Shown: positions 34,831 through 48,359, numbered from the stretch's first letter. The stretch is DNA of 64,000 bases from Enoplosus armatus (GCF_043641665.1 NC_092200.1:6729694-6793693); one strand, 5' to 3'. Program-made: numbers and translations. Notes: generated by a model from the letters alone, not told the origin.

Positions 34831-36730
34831 CTCCGACCCTTGTTTGAAGAGCGGAGAGCCTCTGAGGAAAGACGCTGTGCGCTTTGAAACAGACGCAAAG
34901 CTGTGAATCATAAGACCATGTGCTCACGTGCACAACATTTAGATTAAGTTTAATTTTATTGCGAGATTAAACGCTGAAATATGAGTCCAGGCTTTAGTGC
35001 AAAGTTTAAAGTATTGACAATGTGTTGAATTGTACCTACTTTTGGAGCGAAAAGAGGTGAAACTGATGAACTCTTTAATCCACAATAACGTTTATTTGGA
35101 CAACCACGAGGTCCAGTTTTAATTCTCACCCTTGTATTAGACTGGCACTAATGCTCAGACATCATTTGATCGCCAGTCTGTGTATTGGAGGGGTTTAACT
35201 GCGTTAACATCTTGAATATCAGGTTTACGTGTGGAGTTAATGGCTCTCTCATTCTCAACTTTTGCGCACGATCGTCTGGTTGGAGACTTTCTTTGACTGC
35301 AGCCTAATGACGTAATGCGTTAATGTCCTAAAAGTGAAATCTATAATGAGAGTGGCGAAAGGTTAAATAAACACCCATTGAAGAGGCCACTGGCACAAAA
35401 ACTGTAAACTGTTGTGATACTGGTGTCTCAGGCTGTGACGCTCAAACGTCAAAACTGTTTCTCGTGTGTCTCTGTGTCTTCGGCTGACTAGACGTCGGTC
35501 TGGGTTGTTAATGGCCCAAACAAACAGCTGATTGATTAAAAGTTAAGGGCGTAAAACACTCTAAATGACTTGTTTTTGGTATCACATTTATGAAGGGAAC
35601 AGATAATGTCTGACAAAAAGCCCAAATATCTTTTGTCTTAACTGATTTTTACAGGAATGACATCATGCAGGGAGTTGGTGGGAATAATGTCTGTGATGAC
35701 TAAAAATAAAACTGCATATTTAACAGAATCAGAATGTATTTTGTTATTTTTTATGTGCTCAGGATTTGATTCCCAGCTATTATACCTCTTTCAACAACTC
35801 ACACAAAGCTTTAAGGTGCATTTCACCCTAAAATATCTGAACTATTGTGTCTCAATCAGACGATTTTCTTTACCTCATTAGATGCTCATTCACTTCATTG
35901 TGTACTTTATAATCCTTGTCTGTGTTTAAAAAGTTAAAATAAGGCTAATTCACCGTACAAGGAATGTATTTTTGAGAATCGTCAACGTGCAGTTTCACTC
36001 TTGAGTTTGAGGAGAAGCTTTTGGACAGCTTCACTGAGCAGCACTGAATACATGTGGATGACATCAGCCAGTAGTCACATATAAACTCTGTGAGACACAT
36101 GTGCAAGCTACAGAAACGTGTGAGAAGGTGTTTCCTTGTTTTTTTGGAGCAGCTGTGCCAGACCAGGGCGGTGATACAGAGGGGGTAAAAGGTTAAAGCA
36201 ACCTGTTGCACCTCAAATATCCAGACTTGGAGTGTTTATGCAGCAGAGAATGAAGCCCCTGTTTGTGGCCAAAAGTCCAAACATCACCCACGGGCTGCAG
36301 GGGTCCTTATCAGAGCCAGCAGACCTCAACCTGTCAGCTCCATCTTTGCTCGGTCTGTTCCCATCTCGTTGTGGGTTACGGTCCTTCTGACACGTCAAAA
36401 GGGGCTGACAGAAATATGAGAGATGCTTATGCAACCTTTTTATGCCCCGTGCAGACACCAACGGGGACTCCAGAGCATGCTGGGTGACCCTCTAGGGGTC
36501 GGTGGGAGGGTGTTTTGGATGGAGGTCCAAGCCAAGCGCTGCATGGGACAGGATCTGGACTATAATACTGTCATCGTCTATTTTACCGCCGATGACCTGA
36601 TAAGTCCCCCCCTCCACCTCCGATCCTAAGAGAGTAGAGAAAGAGAGACTCTGTGTGTGTGGTGTGTTTGCATGTGTGTCTCTGTGAATGTGTGTGTTGA
36701 CATGGGCGTGGGTCTGAGTGTGCCCGGGCC
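34831..36730. other. Upstream flank of sox17
   Basis: No gene. The block 35160-35560 is low in repeats and has FOX-like AATAAACA (near 35366) and CAAACAAACA (near 35518) cores, so it may be an enhancer. The rest shows nothing clear. Confidence 0.3.

Positions 36731-36731
<1 letters not shown>

Positions 36732-36782
<51 letters not shown>
36732..36782. repeat. (CT)n microsatellite
   Basis: About 25 uninterrupted CT dinucleotides. Confidence 0.97.
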
Positions 36783-36785
<3 letters not shown>

Positions 36786-36930
36786 GGAGTGAAAATCCTG
36801 GCTTTTGATGGGAGAAGTCATAAAGTCTGGAGTCGTAGCCACATTTCCTCTACAAGGTGAGGTTCAGAGACAACCCAAAGGAGTGGAGGGGAGGTGGTGG
36901 GGGGGATGTGGGGAGGTGACACGCCTCATA

Positions 36931-36962
36931 CCCCCCCCCCCCCCCCCCCCGCCCCTCCTCCT
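36931..36962. repeat. Poly-C tract
   Basis: Twenty consecutive C residues followed by GCCCCTCCTCC, in a G/C-skewed stretch (36890-37030: G-runs, then C-runs) that could form quadruplex or triplex structures and is prone to assembly errors. Confidence 0.95.
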
Positions 36963-37039
36963 CACTCCATTCCTCCCCCTGTCCCTCCACTAAGTCCCCC
37001 ACCCCGTGCCTGGGGAGTCTGGGGCTGGGTGGGGGCCAG

Positions 37040-40000
37040 GGCTCTCGACGCCAGCCTCTGGACTCTGCGCTCAGGGAGAGGTCACTTGGCTTGCTTACAC
37101 AATGGCATTATCTCAGTTCCAGCCTCGGCTACTGCAGCGGTGAGCACTTCCTGTCCCTCTGCAAGCACTTCCTGTCCTTGGCGTAGCAGCACAAACTGTC
37201 CGCCTTCCAAGTGAGTTCTGAAACGCAGTTGAGCTGCTGGTCGCCAGTCTTGCTGTATAAATGTCTGTGGGTGGCTTTCTTGGGAATTGCACAATGTGTT
37301 TTCTGGCTCCTTTGTGCTGAGCTGCGAGGCAGTGGTGTTAGTTTAAATCACAGGGACGGAAGGTGTATATATGTTAGCACTCCGCGCTGATCCCCTGAGC
37401 TGGGGAGGCCTGAGCTGGACAAAGCCACAGAAGGGCAAAGAGTTCTGCGTTTAAACAATACTCTGCTAATTAGCAGCAAATGTTTGGGCATTCTGGCCTA
37501 TTCCTAAAATCTTACTCTTCTTCAGCGATGTTAGTCAATCAACACATCATTCATTATTTAATTTTGATAATCATTTAAGCGATTTATCATGAATAAATAC
37601 CAAACTTTTGCTTGTGCCAGTGTCTCATATAAGAAAATGTGCTTTTTTTCTCTTATATCATCGTTGATTGAAGTTCTTCGGGTGGTGGGCGGTTGGTCGG
37701 ACAAAACAAGTGATTTGAAGATGTTGAAATTTTAGGCCGATTTCTGAGCATTTTCACACATTTTCTAACATTTTATAGACTAAACAATTCATCTATTAAC
37801 CACTTACCACGCTGCTCTTCCTATGGGAATTGATAGATTTGACTCTATATAACTCAAAACTTAAACCTGTAACAAAGTGATTTTTTGGCCACTTGGGAGC
37901 AGCGCTACAAACTGTAACTACAACATTGGCATATAGTATATGTTATGTGACCTTATAAAGTGGAAGGTGTTCGCACACAGTTGCTTATTTACACATCCAG
38001 CAGACATGGAGCAACATTATCATTCATTTGGAGTCGTGTGTCTGTCACATATTCACTCTCTTTTAGTTCTATTTTGGTCTCCTCCAATTTCTGAGGGAAA
38101 TATCTGACACTTTATAGCTGCTAAATGCTCCACTATGTTCATCAGCTTGATGCTAACTTTGTCTGTCTGCCAGTTGATGCTGGGCAGGTAGAGTACAGTC
38201 GGTTTTTCCTGAAAACAGCTGCCTTCGACTGGAAACAACGCTGATGAGAGCGGAGAAACAGAAAATGCGTGGGCCTGAAAACCAAACGGGAAACTTCAGA
38301 GCTGTGTGAAAATTTTTCTGTAGGTTCATAACTTCAAGCGACACCGTTCACATTACATCCACATTGCTCATTTAAAAATATTGATTAGTGCAGCTTTAAG
38401 TGTGGGATCTCAACAATGTAACACATCCTTTAAAAGGTCGAATGATCAAAACTAGTCTATTTGTTCCAGTTTAGGCAGCTGGTGTACAAGGGTTAATTGT
38501 AAAGTAATTTATAGATTTAATGACAGTAAAAAAGTAAGTTGCAGCCCTACATCAAACCCATATTATAGTTGTTTTATCATGTGTATTGGTTATAAATAAA
38601 GCTGGAAAATAAATTTGAAGACTTGGACCCAACTGCAAGTGTGTAGACATTTGTCATTATCAGTGGGGAGATAGTGATTGTTTAGATTCTCTGATTACAC
38701 TATGACTTCCTCCAACACCTGCTCTGGAGAGTGGGAGGTGTTTCAGGATGGGGGAAGGGGCTCGTCAGGAGGAGACAACAAGGAGGTTAAGGAGGGGAGC
38801 TCATAACAGGTGTGCAGCAGAGAAAGGAAGAGAGAAACGTCTTGTCTGAGATTGATTCTGTAAATAGAAATCACACCTTTCCCTGAAGCTGGAACATTTC
38901 AAGTCTCACTAAGAATGTCACTCAGGAATTTAAAACGAGTATTCTTATTCTGCCGTCAGCTGTCAGTCAAACTCTGCGGAAGCCTGTTGAGGACGAGTAG
39001 TGACAATATGTCATGGAAAAGTGTATGGCTTATTTAAAGATGACTTTTTGTTGGTGGTTGATCCTTCATAACCTGAAAATCACCCAATAAGGGAGATTGC
39101 AGATATGAGAGATCATCCACAGGTTATGGTGGTTAAATTATGCTCACATACGGGATGTGAGAGTCTATGCTTGGTCATGTTTTTTCCCCGGGTCTCTCTT
39201 TGGTCACCGAAATTGGGGACTTGAAATTCTGGCAAATTACGCCCAAAAGAAAACTGATCACGCTGCCTGAAGCATTGCCTCACACTCACATGCACACACA
39301 GATGTTTTTATGTGTTATTGGTGGTAGAGTCTTCCCCCTCCCTCAGGGGATTGCTGGGAAAGTTTCCTTGCCCGAGAGCACACACCCCAACCCCACAGAA
39401 AGGGTAGCACTGGGATGTTGTCTGCCGCAGACAAGCGGGGACACAGAGGAAGCCGTCTCCACTCTCGTCTCATTGTTCTGGAGGCGTTAATCTGTCAGGG
39501 ATCTGCTGGGAATCAGGTGGGAATCTACTCGGCCCTGTTGTGTTTATTGGGCAGTTCATTCCAGCAAAGAGGACATTTTGATATCCTCACCCTGTACCCC
39601 AATGCAGCACCATTCTGCCCCCGCCTCATGAAGATGCTCTGATGATAAAACTATTTCTTGTTTGTCTCTGCTGCTCGGTTTGGAGATGAGCACATCCGCC
39701 TTATCTTCTCGTCTCGTCTGTTTAACTGAACTGAAGCTCGGGTCCAAGATAGATCTTAAATATGCCTTTAGTCATGCTAACATGAGGATGTTTGGAAACT
39801 TTTCACCACAAGTTGTGGTGACCTCGGGGATTGCGCGCTGCCAGGGGTCAGCCAACAATAAAACGGAAGCAACAAGTAAAATAATCAAAGTCTCTTTCCT
39901 GAGAACATCCATAGTGCTGTAGTTTCACTCAGGCGACTTGGAGGATACAGCAATACAAAATTATAATGTCAAGGACATCGTGTTAGGGTTTGAATCTGTG

Positions 40001-40190
40001 GCATCAAACAAGGGAAGAGGCCTTTGTGAATGTATCATGTGGGAGAAAATATATACAGACTAAACAATAAATATGTACATATTAAAGAAAATCATTATAT
40101 GAAGTCGACTGGCCATATATAGAAAAACAATTCTAGTTTACATTATTTTGTTTGTCGAAAAGTAGTAATTTTAGTACCATGAATCATGTC
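37040..40190. other. Intergenic between sox17 and sox32, no gene seen
   Basis: A short direct repeat GCACTTCCTGTCC occurs at about 37143 and 37164 (ETS-like GGAAG cores on the other strand). Otherwise unremarkable; short open stretches carry no recognisable protein. Confidence 0.35.
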
Positions 40191-40197
40191 ATCATGA

Positions 40198-40463
40198 AGC
40201 TACAGCCAGCAGCCCGTTAGCTTAGCATAGCATAAGGACTGGAAATTGGGGAGCAGCTAACCTGGCTGTGTCTACCCCAAAATCTGCCTACCACAAATTG
40301 TGTTTACACTTAGGTTTTTGTGCAGATTAAACAAGTGAGATATAACATGTTAATTAGTGAGCTGATAGGTGGATTTTGTTACATCTGCACCAAGCCAGGC
40401 TAGCTATTTCCTCCTGTTTCCAGTCTTTATTCTAAGCTAAGCTAATCATCTAAGGGCGGTAGC
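40198..40463. mobile_element. Foldback repeat of the 'TTAGCTTAGCATAAAGACTGG' family
   Basis: The left arm 40198-40276 (GTTAGCTTAGCATAGCATAA, GACTGGAAA, GCTAACCTGGCT) is mirrored by the right arm 40386-40463 (AGCCAGGCTAGCTATTTCC, TTTCCAGTCTTTATTCTAAG). This is a short but two-armed copy of a family that is abundant in percomorphs. Confidence 0.7.
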
Positions 40464-40469
40464 TAACAT

Positions 40470-43330
40470 TTAGCTTACAGACATTAAAGTGATGTCGAAC
40501 TTCAAGAAAGCGAATGTGATTATTTCCCAAAATGTCAAACAATGCCTTTAACCAAGCCAACAGATCTAAATCTAAATCACTTTTTTTGACTATAGAACAT
40601 AAAAATGTGTTTTCGTAAAACTACAGCAAATACAGTAAGCCAAAGGTCAACCAGGAAGTGGGTCTGTAAACTGTGATGGATGTTTACAACGGAGATTTAG
40701 GCAATAATCTTACTGTCCACCTTTATTTTCTCCCTTTAAATACATTTAGCTAACCTAGGTCAGATCAGAGTAGAGCGTAGTTGTGTTGCCAGATCTCAGA
40801 AAATGTATCCTGTGTGTGCAATGTTATTATAACCATTGCTCTCAGGGTGACTTTAACTCATTTGTAACTGTGTTCCCACTTTTTTATAGCAACACCACAG
40901 GGAGAAAAAAATCTATGAATAGAACGTCTTGATTGACTGATGAATCACCATTAGTAAGCGGGGGAAAGGGAAAACCCAGGTTTCCTCAGTGAAATGAACA
41001 GGGAGGTCAGCCACACGGGAGAGCAGGCTCTTTCATCTCTTCACTTTTACTGGCCCGACCCTAATCCTCCCCACCGGTGACCAGCACATTGTCCTGACGG
41101 AGGCTAATCGAGACCTGTGTTTATCATTTTTATGACTTTATCCATGAAGACAGAGGTACGGTGGGCTTCCTGTACTCCGGGTTCCTTGACAGACCAGTCG
41201 CATTATTAGGGTCAACCTCAGCTCCCATCTCGCCACGGCATTGTTCCTACTGGTGCTATGACCATTCCCAAACTGATAAGACTTGTCTATTTTGGGTCTT
41301 TCTTTTCTTTCTGTCCTTGACACAGGAGTTTGAGCCTGAAATAGCTTTTTTAGTTCTTTTAAAAGAGAACAAAACATGCATGAATACTTGCAAACATTAG
41401 AAAACATCCGAAAATGAACTGCGGCTATATGACAAACTGCTTTTTTTTTACCATCAAAGGGATGAAATTAAACAATAACTAGCTCACTTATGTGCCAACA
41501 ATACTTTTGGCCAGCCAAACAGATAAACACCAAAATCATTTTTCTAATTTTCACACAATTCCTGCACTTACTGTAGGCTTTGTATAGCAAAATAGGGAGC
41601 AGCTTCATAAGTATTGGTGAGAAATCAAATGATAGATTATGTCCAAGCGGCATTATTGTTTTCCTGACAGCCACCAGCCACATAAATACTGCTCTCCACA
41701 ACTTGACCTGCCTGTGACCCCCCTCCGCCCAAAGAAGTCCCTCAATTCATCTAATCTGTTTTGCAGCAACATGATGATCCAGGTTGAAGAGATTGCACTT
41801 TCACTCCAGAGTAAATGGAAATCAGAGCAATATCTAGACTTATAATCAGTGTTTTATGCCTTCGTGATGAAAGCTGATGAGTTAATTACTGATCAAACTC
41901 TCCAGACGAGGTTTTTTGGAAATGAGCCGAGAGACAGTGAGGCCTTTGTATATGACAATCAGGGTGTGAATTGATTCCTCAGTCGCTCAAACACTACGAA
42001 TCCTTTCATGTATGGCCTTTGCCTTGTTGAGGCGCTAAAGCGTCACCGCAGAACAAAATGCAGATACCCCCGAGGGTGCTAACAGGACGCCATGTCCAAT
42101 GTCAATCAATAATAGCGTGTGTGATCAGTGGCATCGCACCTAGCAAGAATCTGGATCAATAGAGGTATGCAAGGGAGCTGCAGAGACAGAAGATAAGAGA
42201 AAAGCTTCTTGATCCTGAAACTTATCCTGAGCTGTGGTGGAAACAAAATCATAAGACTTGGTTAAAATGGGACTTTTTATAGTTTTTTTTTTCTCATAGT
42301 GAAATACAAGGGCCACCATTTCTGGAGATTACAGAACAAATACTCCAAAACTCATGGCTGGAACTTCCTCATAGACGCAGCAACTTCTCCTTTAATGGAC
42401 TGCGGTTAAAATCTCCTTAAAACTGTTTTCCCATATCAACTTTGAACTTTACACTGCTACCATTAATGATGTAACACTTTTATATCATTACAACGTTAAC
42501 TGTGCGCATTTTACAAGCACAAACACGTCTTTATTCAACTCGGTTGCAGTTACATTAGAGACTGCAGACCCTTTATTGTGCTAAAGTGAGAGAAATGGCC
42601 GAGGAATGCACTGCATGTTGTTTTCACACAGCTGTGGTTTTATGGAGGAAATGCACTGTGTGTGTGAGTGCTTCCTCTGTACGTTGTTCCCTTTACACTA
42701 ATGCTGCGTAGAAACAAGAAGCATTGATAGGAAGAACCGACCCACCTTTAGTTGGATTCACACATAATTTCTTGTCAAATTGTTTCTTCAGGGTGACAGC
42801 AGAACAACCGCCCCCCCCCCCTTTTTGTGAAATTAAGTATTTGATGGGACACTACTATTATCGCGAGGCAGATGGATTGGTGTCAAGTTAACAAAGGTGT
42901 GGATGGAATAAAAATCAACCTCAGGTGTGAAGATTTTGCTTTCACCTTTTTTTAAAAATGTCTATTTTGAGAGCAAAGTGAAGGCTGATATTAACGTGTT
43001 CCAAAAGTACATCATTAAGATGAAACCTTCTGGCAGTTTTGACTTCAATCAGTCATGTCACAGTGAAATGTACGCCATGAGAGCATTTTATCAATACTCT
43101 ATCTCACATATCTGGCCTATCTTACACTTCAAGCAGTTCCTGTGTTTGACTAAACCTCTCAGTGTCTGAGTTCACCTGATGGAGATTATCTCCTCAGTTC
43201 ATTTACACACAATGGTCTGGATCATCAATATCTACTCACTCCCTACCTGAGGTTGGGATGCACCAAAGTAAATTGCAAAAAAGCACTGCAGAAGTAAATT
43301 GTTGGTGAGAAGATTGATACCACTCTCATG
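40470..43330. other. Intergenic, no gene seen
   Basis: Mixed composition. A poly-C run of about 12 lies near 42811. The block 42000-42180 has low repeat content and a TCAATCAAT (PBX/HOX-like) core and may be conserved, but nothing here is certain. Confidence 0.3.
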
Positions 43331-43345
43331 TCTGTACTATAAACA

Positions 43346-43500
43346 TGCAGCCACTGCCAGCAGCTGGTTAGCTTAGCTTAGCATAAAGACTGGAAACAGG
43401 GGGAAACAGCTAGCCTGGCTCTGTTCAAAGGTAACAAAATCTGCTCACCAGCACCTCTAAAGCTCCCTAATTAACACATAATATACAGACACGACCACAA
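43346..43500. mobile_element. Left half of a 'TTAGCTTAGCATAAAGACTGG' family copy
   Basis: Reads GGTTAGCTTAGCTTAGCATA, AAGACTGGAAACAGGGGGAA, CAGCTAGCCTGGCTCTGTTC, then 'aaaggtaacaaaatctgc..ccagcacctctaaagct..aattaacac', the standard order of this family. No right arm nearby. Confidence 0.75.
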
Positions 43501-43714
43501 CCAAAACCATCACTTCAGCTAAAAGGAGAGTGAACATTGGACTGTTGTGAGCTGGACACAAACACCCAAATGAATGCTAATGTTGCTCTTTGTTTGTTTT
43601 GAAGTGTAAGCAATAGTCATTCATATCAGTCCATTAAATATGAAGCTGTACAGGTAGCAGTCGGTTATCTTAAAACCACAAATTGTCCTTTTTACACTTT
43701 ACATAACGAGGCTT

Positions 43715-43860
43715 GTTGTTTCCTGAGGCCAGGATTTGGTTAGCTTAGCTTAGCATAAAGACTGGAAGCAGCGGGAATCAAGCTAGCCTGTGCAATGTTC
43801 AAAAATATGTGTACCATCAAGTTCAGTAATTAACATGTTGTTTATTTCATTCATACACAA
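43715..43860. mobile_element. Second left-half copy of the same family
   Basis: GGTTAGCTTAGCTTAGCATA then 'aagactggaagcagcgggaa' and 'agctagcctg', about 360 bp after the previous copy and in the same orientation. More diverged than its neighbour. Confidence 0.7.
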
Positions 43861-43933
43861 ATGTAAGAACGACTAGTTATTGTCTGCCAAAAAATCCAGG
43901 CACAAATTGTCATTTTTACATTTCTTCCAATCA

Positions 43934-43986
43934 CAGAATCAGAATCAGAATCAGAAATACTTTATTGTTCCCCGGGGGGAAATTAT
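43934..43986. mobile_element. Retroelement-type tail with (AGAATC)n and 'ACTTTATTG.TCCCC' motif
   Basis: 'AGAATCAGAATCAGAAATAC' then 'TTTATTGTTCCCCGGGGGGAAATT'-type sequence. This phrase is widespread in teleosts, probably the end of a non-LTR element; the family is not certain. Confidence 0.5.
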
Positions 43987-43989
43987 ACA

Positions 43990-45910
43990 ATTATACACAT
44001 TTCAGCAAGTAATGTCAGTTGATCAGCATCGCTCCTGTGACTATTCCTATATGATAACATGGGAAAAGCACAAATCAGGAAACTCGGGGGAAAAGTCCCT
44101 CCTGATATCATCACTAACTGCATCCAGACAAAAGCTCTCTACCTATGCTGACATGCTGCAGTGTGTGAAACAATGGAGACCCAAGAGGACGCTGTCTGCA
44201 GCTGAAAAATGGCATCCAGATATTCTGATCAATGCCCGTGGTGCGGACTTTGAACTTTGCAGTAATTGTTGCATTCTGAGCAGCGGCAGGTTCAGTTTTT
44301 TTGGCTTGATACCATCCAAAACATGTGTTATCGCTGCAGGCTGTGGAGCATGGGGCCTTATCAGATGGCCTTGTGGCCTTACAATAACATGGGCTCTATC
44401 ATGCCTTAGCAGACCCGTATCTGGCAGCGGTGTCATAGAACAACAATAAATACAACCTGCAAGTCATGCATATGATGTTACTCAAGATGATCCTATAAAC
44501 TGGTGCAGATATTTATTAAATCTGAGGTGACATATTGAGAAAATACTCCAAATTGAGGAAGATATTAATAGGTAAAAGAGTTAGTATGATCATTTATGTT
44601 TACTGTATATTCATGAAAAGAAATCAAGCAATCAGCTCAAGCATGATTCTGCACATTTTACACAAGCCAGACCTCGCAGCCTTGGCCTCATGCAATCTCC
44701 TGTCGCTGTGTTATAAGGCACAGATTTACAGAGTAAATCAAAGCAGACGATTTCCTCAGCTCAGAGGAAAACCCCTCGGAGGAGAATGAGTTGATAATGT
44801 CCCAATGTGCCCACGGCTTCCTCTCAGATAAATAAATACATAAATAAAAACACGCCTGGACACTTCAGGTTTATTGTTCCTCTGTAGGCTGTGAAGTAGA
44901 GGCTATATTGTTTATAATAAATAAGTCCATTAACAGATTTGGCCCAGGTGGGTGACATGGCCTCTGTGATATCCCCTCACCCCCCTGCAGGCACCTAGAC
45001 CCCAGCGGGGCCAGAATTACTTCCATTTAAGGCAGTGATGGCCAAGGAAAAGGGGGACTACAGAGGTTAGTGTTGGTTTGACTGGGCTGAGACCGTGTCA
45101 CGTTTTCTGGAGTGATAAGAGCCGGAGCAGGAAGCTGTGAGAGGGCAGGAAGGAAGAGAGCTTAGGTCTGGAAGGAGAGAGGCGAGCTGTGGAGACGGAG
45201 GACAAGGGCAAAGAGAGATGTAGGAGAGCAAGAAAAACAAGAAATGTAAAAAATCTAAAATGATCCAAGGAAATGCAACAAATCCTAAATACATGCAGCT
45301 GTATGTGATATTGGAGGTATAAGCTCTCTGCACTGTGTTTCATGCATGCAGGTGGGAGGGAGGACCGAGCTCTGCTGGGAAACGCAGAGGGAACCTGGGG
45401 TCCAGGGGGAAGTGAGTGGATGACTAAATTTGGTCTGAAAGGCCAGACTAACATACACCTGCTTCCCGCAATCAAACAGGCCACACAATGATGACAATAT
45501 CAAGCAGCGGGCTTTTGTCTGTTAACGCCAGACTGAGCAGTATAGCAAGAAGAAAACGTAGATCTGCTGCTTTCCCTAAAATCTGCACCAAACAGTTGTG
45601 GTTCAAAATGAAAGGGTAGTTAAAAGCAAGTGGAGCTCAAACGGTTTCTGACACTGAATTGTGAATGAGCAGGCGTGCAGTTTTGTGCATGTTTGAGCAT
45701 GCACCAGGTATCGATTTTTTGTGTGCATTTTGTTGCAGATTCATTGATGATTTTGGTGCCTTTTTATGACTTGTTGAGATCAAGGCGAGTGTTGTGAATA
45801 AGCCCTCCTGTCTTGTCTTATCACTTGTGTGTAAATACCACATGCAAATACTAAAGAACAACCTGAATGCCATGGAGATGCAAATTCATGAAAGTTACAG
45901 AGAAAAGAAA
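43990..45910. other. Intergenic, no gene supported
   Basis: 44010-44450 is open on both strands for long distances (plus 43880-44449; minus 44143-44436), but neither translation shows a recognisable domain and the plus frame starts inside repeats. Confidence 0.35.
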
Positions 45911-45916
45911 ATCTGA

Positions 45917-46125
45917 CTTTCCACCTCTAAACTCACTAATTAAAACATGATATCTTGTTTGTGGGGTTATGTGATTTCTAAGGAAGTCACTGCACCCGGC
46001 CAATAAATAGTCCAGCACATAACCCTCCATAAAACCACAACTCGCTATTACGTGCTTGGCTAGCTGTTTCCACCTGTTTCTGGTCTCTACGCTAAACTAA
46101 GCCACCAGCTGATGGCTGTATCTTC
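45917..46125. mobile_element. Middle and right arm of a 'TTAGCTTAGC' family copy
   Basis: Family phrases in order: 'ctctaaactcactaattaaaacatgatatcttgtttg', 'ggggttatgtg', 'gaagtcactgcacccggcc', then the right arm 'GCTAGCTGTTTCCACCTGTTT', 'ggtctctacgctaaactaagcc'. It complements the left-half copies at 43.3-43.9 kb. Confidence 0.7.
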
Positions 46126-47609
46126 ATGTTTAACACACAGATAAGGCAGTGGTCACCATAAACAAGAGGGAAATAAAAACGCTTTTTAGGCCCCAAATGG
46201 AAGCTCAACTGTAAGCATCGACCGTGTGGCTTGAAACAATTAGCTGCGTGAAGTTTGAATTCATCATTCTGAGTTTTGACCGAACCTAGTGGACTTTCGC
46301 CATTTGAGAACCCAGGTGAGAATATCAGCAGCTCAGTTCCACCACACACTCATCTTTCCCCCTTTTTAATCAATCTGTTCATCTAAAAAGGATTTCTCTA
46401 TTTTGAGATTTTAATCCAGTGTCTGAGTTAATCTCTGAAACTCAGGGATTGGAGGAGGGGACGGACGGGGCATCAAAGCCACTCAACTTCAGCCCTGCTC
46501 TCACAATTACACCCACAAGGCATCAAGGCAACCAATAAATCACGCTCTCATAATGCCTCTCGGAAAAATTAATTTTCTGAGGCTCGGGGCTCGGTCATGT
46601 AGGTCAGATAGTCGGTGCTGGTTTGGTCGATTTCCAGGCATTTTTCAGTCAGATTAAAACATGGAATGAAACAAGTGTAAATGATGGTCAAGCCTCTGAC
46701 AGGTTGTGTTTAAAAACAACAGATCAGCTCGATAGAAACTGTGGGGTTTGACCTTTAGTCCGAAATAATGGGGGGTATGTACTGTATGTATGTGCAGTAT
46801 TCTTCATACTGCATGTGGAGTTTTAGGATGAAATGCCTGTCTGACATTACAAAATAAATATTTCATATTTGCTTTACTGTGTTTTACAGATGGATTATAA
46901 ACTCAGTACAACAGAGGGAGCCCTCCACTGGAACTCAAAGGCATTGCACACAAACCTGAAAGCCTTACTGCTCATTCCCATGGCTCCTAATAATACAGTG
47001 TGCAGTCAACGGCTATTTGCACTGGATACATCTGCGCACATGTTGCTCTGTCTCACTTAGTATCACTTAATTATAACTTTTTGATAAAACTTGTAAACTC
47101 CAAATAATTCCCTTTCAGAAAAGACCAGGATCACTTAACTTGTTTCAACACAGACATTGCAGATATTTTCATTGATAATTGTGTTGTTTGTAATTCATAA
47201 TTATGATATAATAGAGGGGGGAAAAAGCATGTCCTCTTAACAGATTTAATATTGGTGTAATAATGGAACCAGGTCAGAGCCAGAGAGTCTAGCCTCTACT
47301 TGCCCTCTGAGGTCTTTATTAGAGGTCTATTACTGTAAAGTTGCTATCAGCTATTGGGGGGTGTCCCTGGCTGCCACTAAGCAGTAAATAAATATGAGCC
47401 TATTGTATTCTCGTAGCCTCACTGTCCTTGCTCTTCCATGCTGAGTAAACGCTCACATACAATGGGAGGCCGGACTGCCTTGTCATTCCTGATCCCCCTA
47501 GATTGCTCTTCTAGGTCCTCTGCCTGGGAAAGTGGAAGCAGAGGAAAGAGGAAGCAATGAAGAGGGGGTTCTGTGAGAATATTTTACGGTGTTGCATCCC
47601 AGAAATTAG

Positions 47610-48350
47610 GCTACATTTCAGAAGGAAATATCGTACTTTTTACTCCGTTACATCTACCTGACAGCTGGAGTTATTAACATACTGCACGCTGCAAAAGTCT
47701 CCATTTTACCAAGTAATATCTGTCTATTATTGAGTCAAGAAAGTCTTATTTTCTTAAAACAAGTAGGAACATTTGCCATTGTGGTGACATCATTTCATGA
47801 TTTTTTTAAATGGAAGTCAACGGGTTTCATGTCAAGATTGTCATCAATTATAAGTTATAGCTTGAAGTAGTCTAACTTGATTGGTAGATTTTTCATCCAT
47901 TATTTAAAGAATTAAAGATTTTTACACACAACATGATCATCAGTTAAAATCAACCAGCGACAACATTAAAATGCTGTTTACAGATGACTTCATAGGTAAT
48001 AAATAATCCTATAATATGTCACTTTAAAACATCACTTTTACTGATACTTCTGTACTGTAGTGAGAACTTTTGAAAGAACAAACATATTCTTTCTCTTTCA
48101 AATTAAATGTACCCTTTCTCAATTAAACACACATGATAGCAAACTTTAGCTAGATGTTGCCATGTAATGGATATAACTGACTTTACTGTTATTACTATCC
48201 CATAATTGCCACTTGTAACTATAGTAGCCGTTGTTCATAGTCTCGCTTTCAGTGAGATTTTGAGTGCCAGACTCTTGCTTGTAATGGAGTATTTTGACAG
48301 TGTGGTACTGTCACTTTTACTTGACTAGTACCTGATTACTTCCCCCACCA
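47610..48350. mobile_element. Second copy of the 'GGTGGAAAGTAACTAAG' type repeat
   Basis: The left portion has CTACATTTCAGAAGGAAATA and 'tactttttactccgttacatctacctgacagctggagtta'; the right end has 'ggagtattttgacagtgtggtactgtcacttttacttgac' and 'cttcccccaccac'. Same phrase order as the element at 21068-22200. Confidence 0.7.
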
Positions 48351-48359
48351 CTTGTTGAT

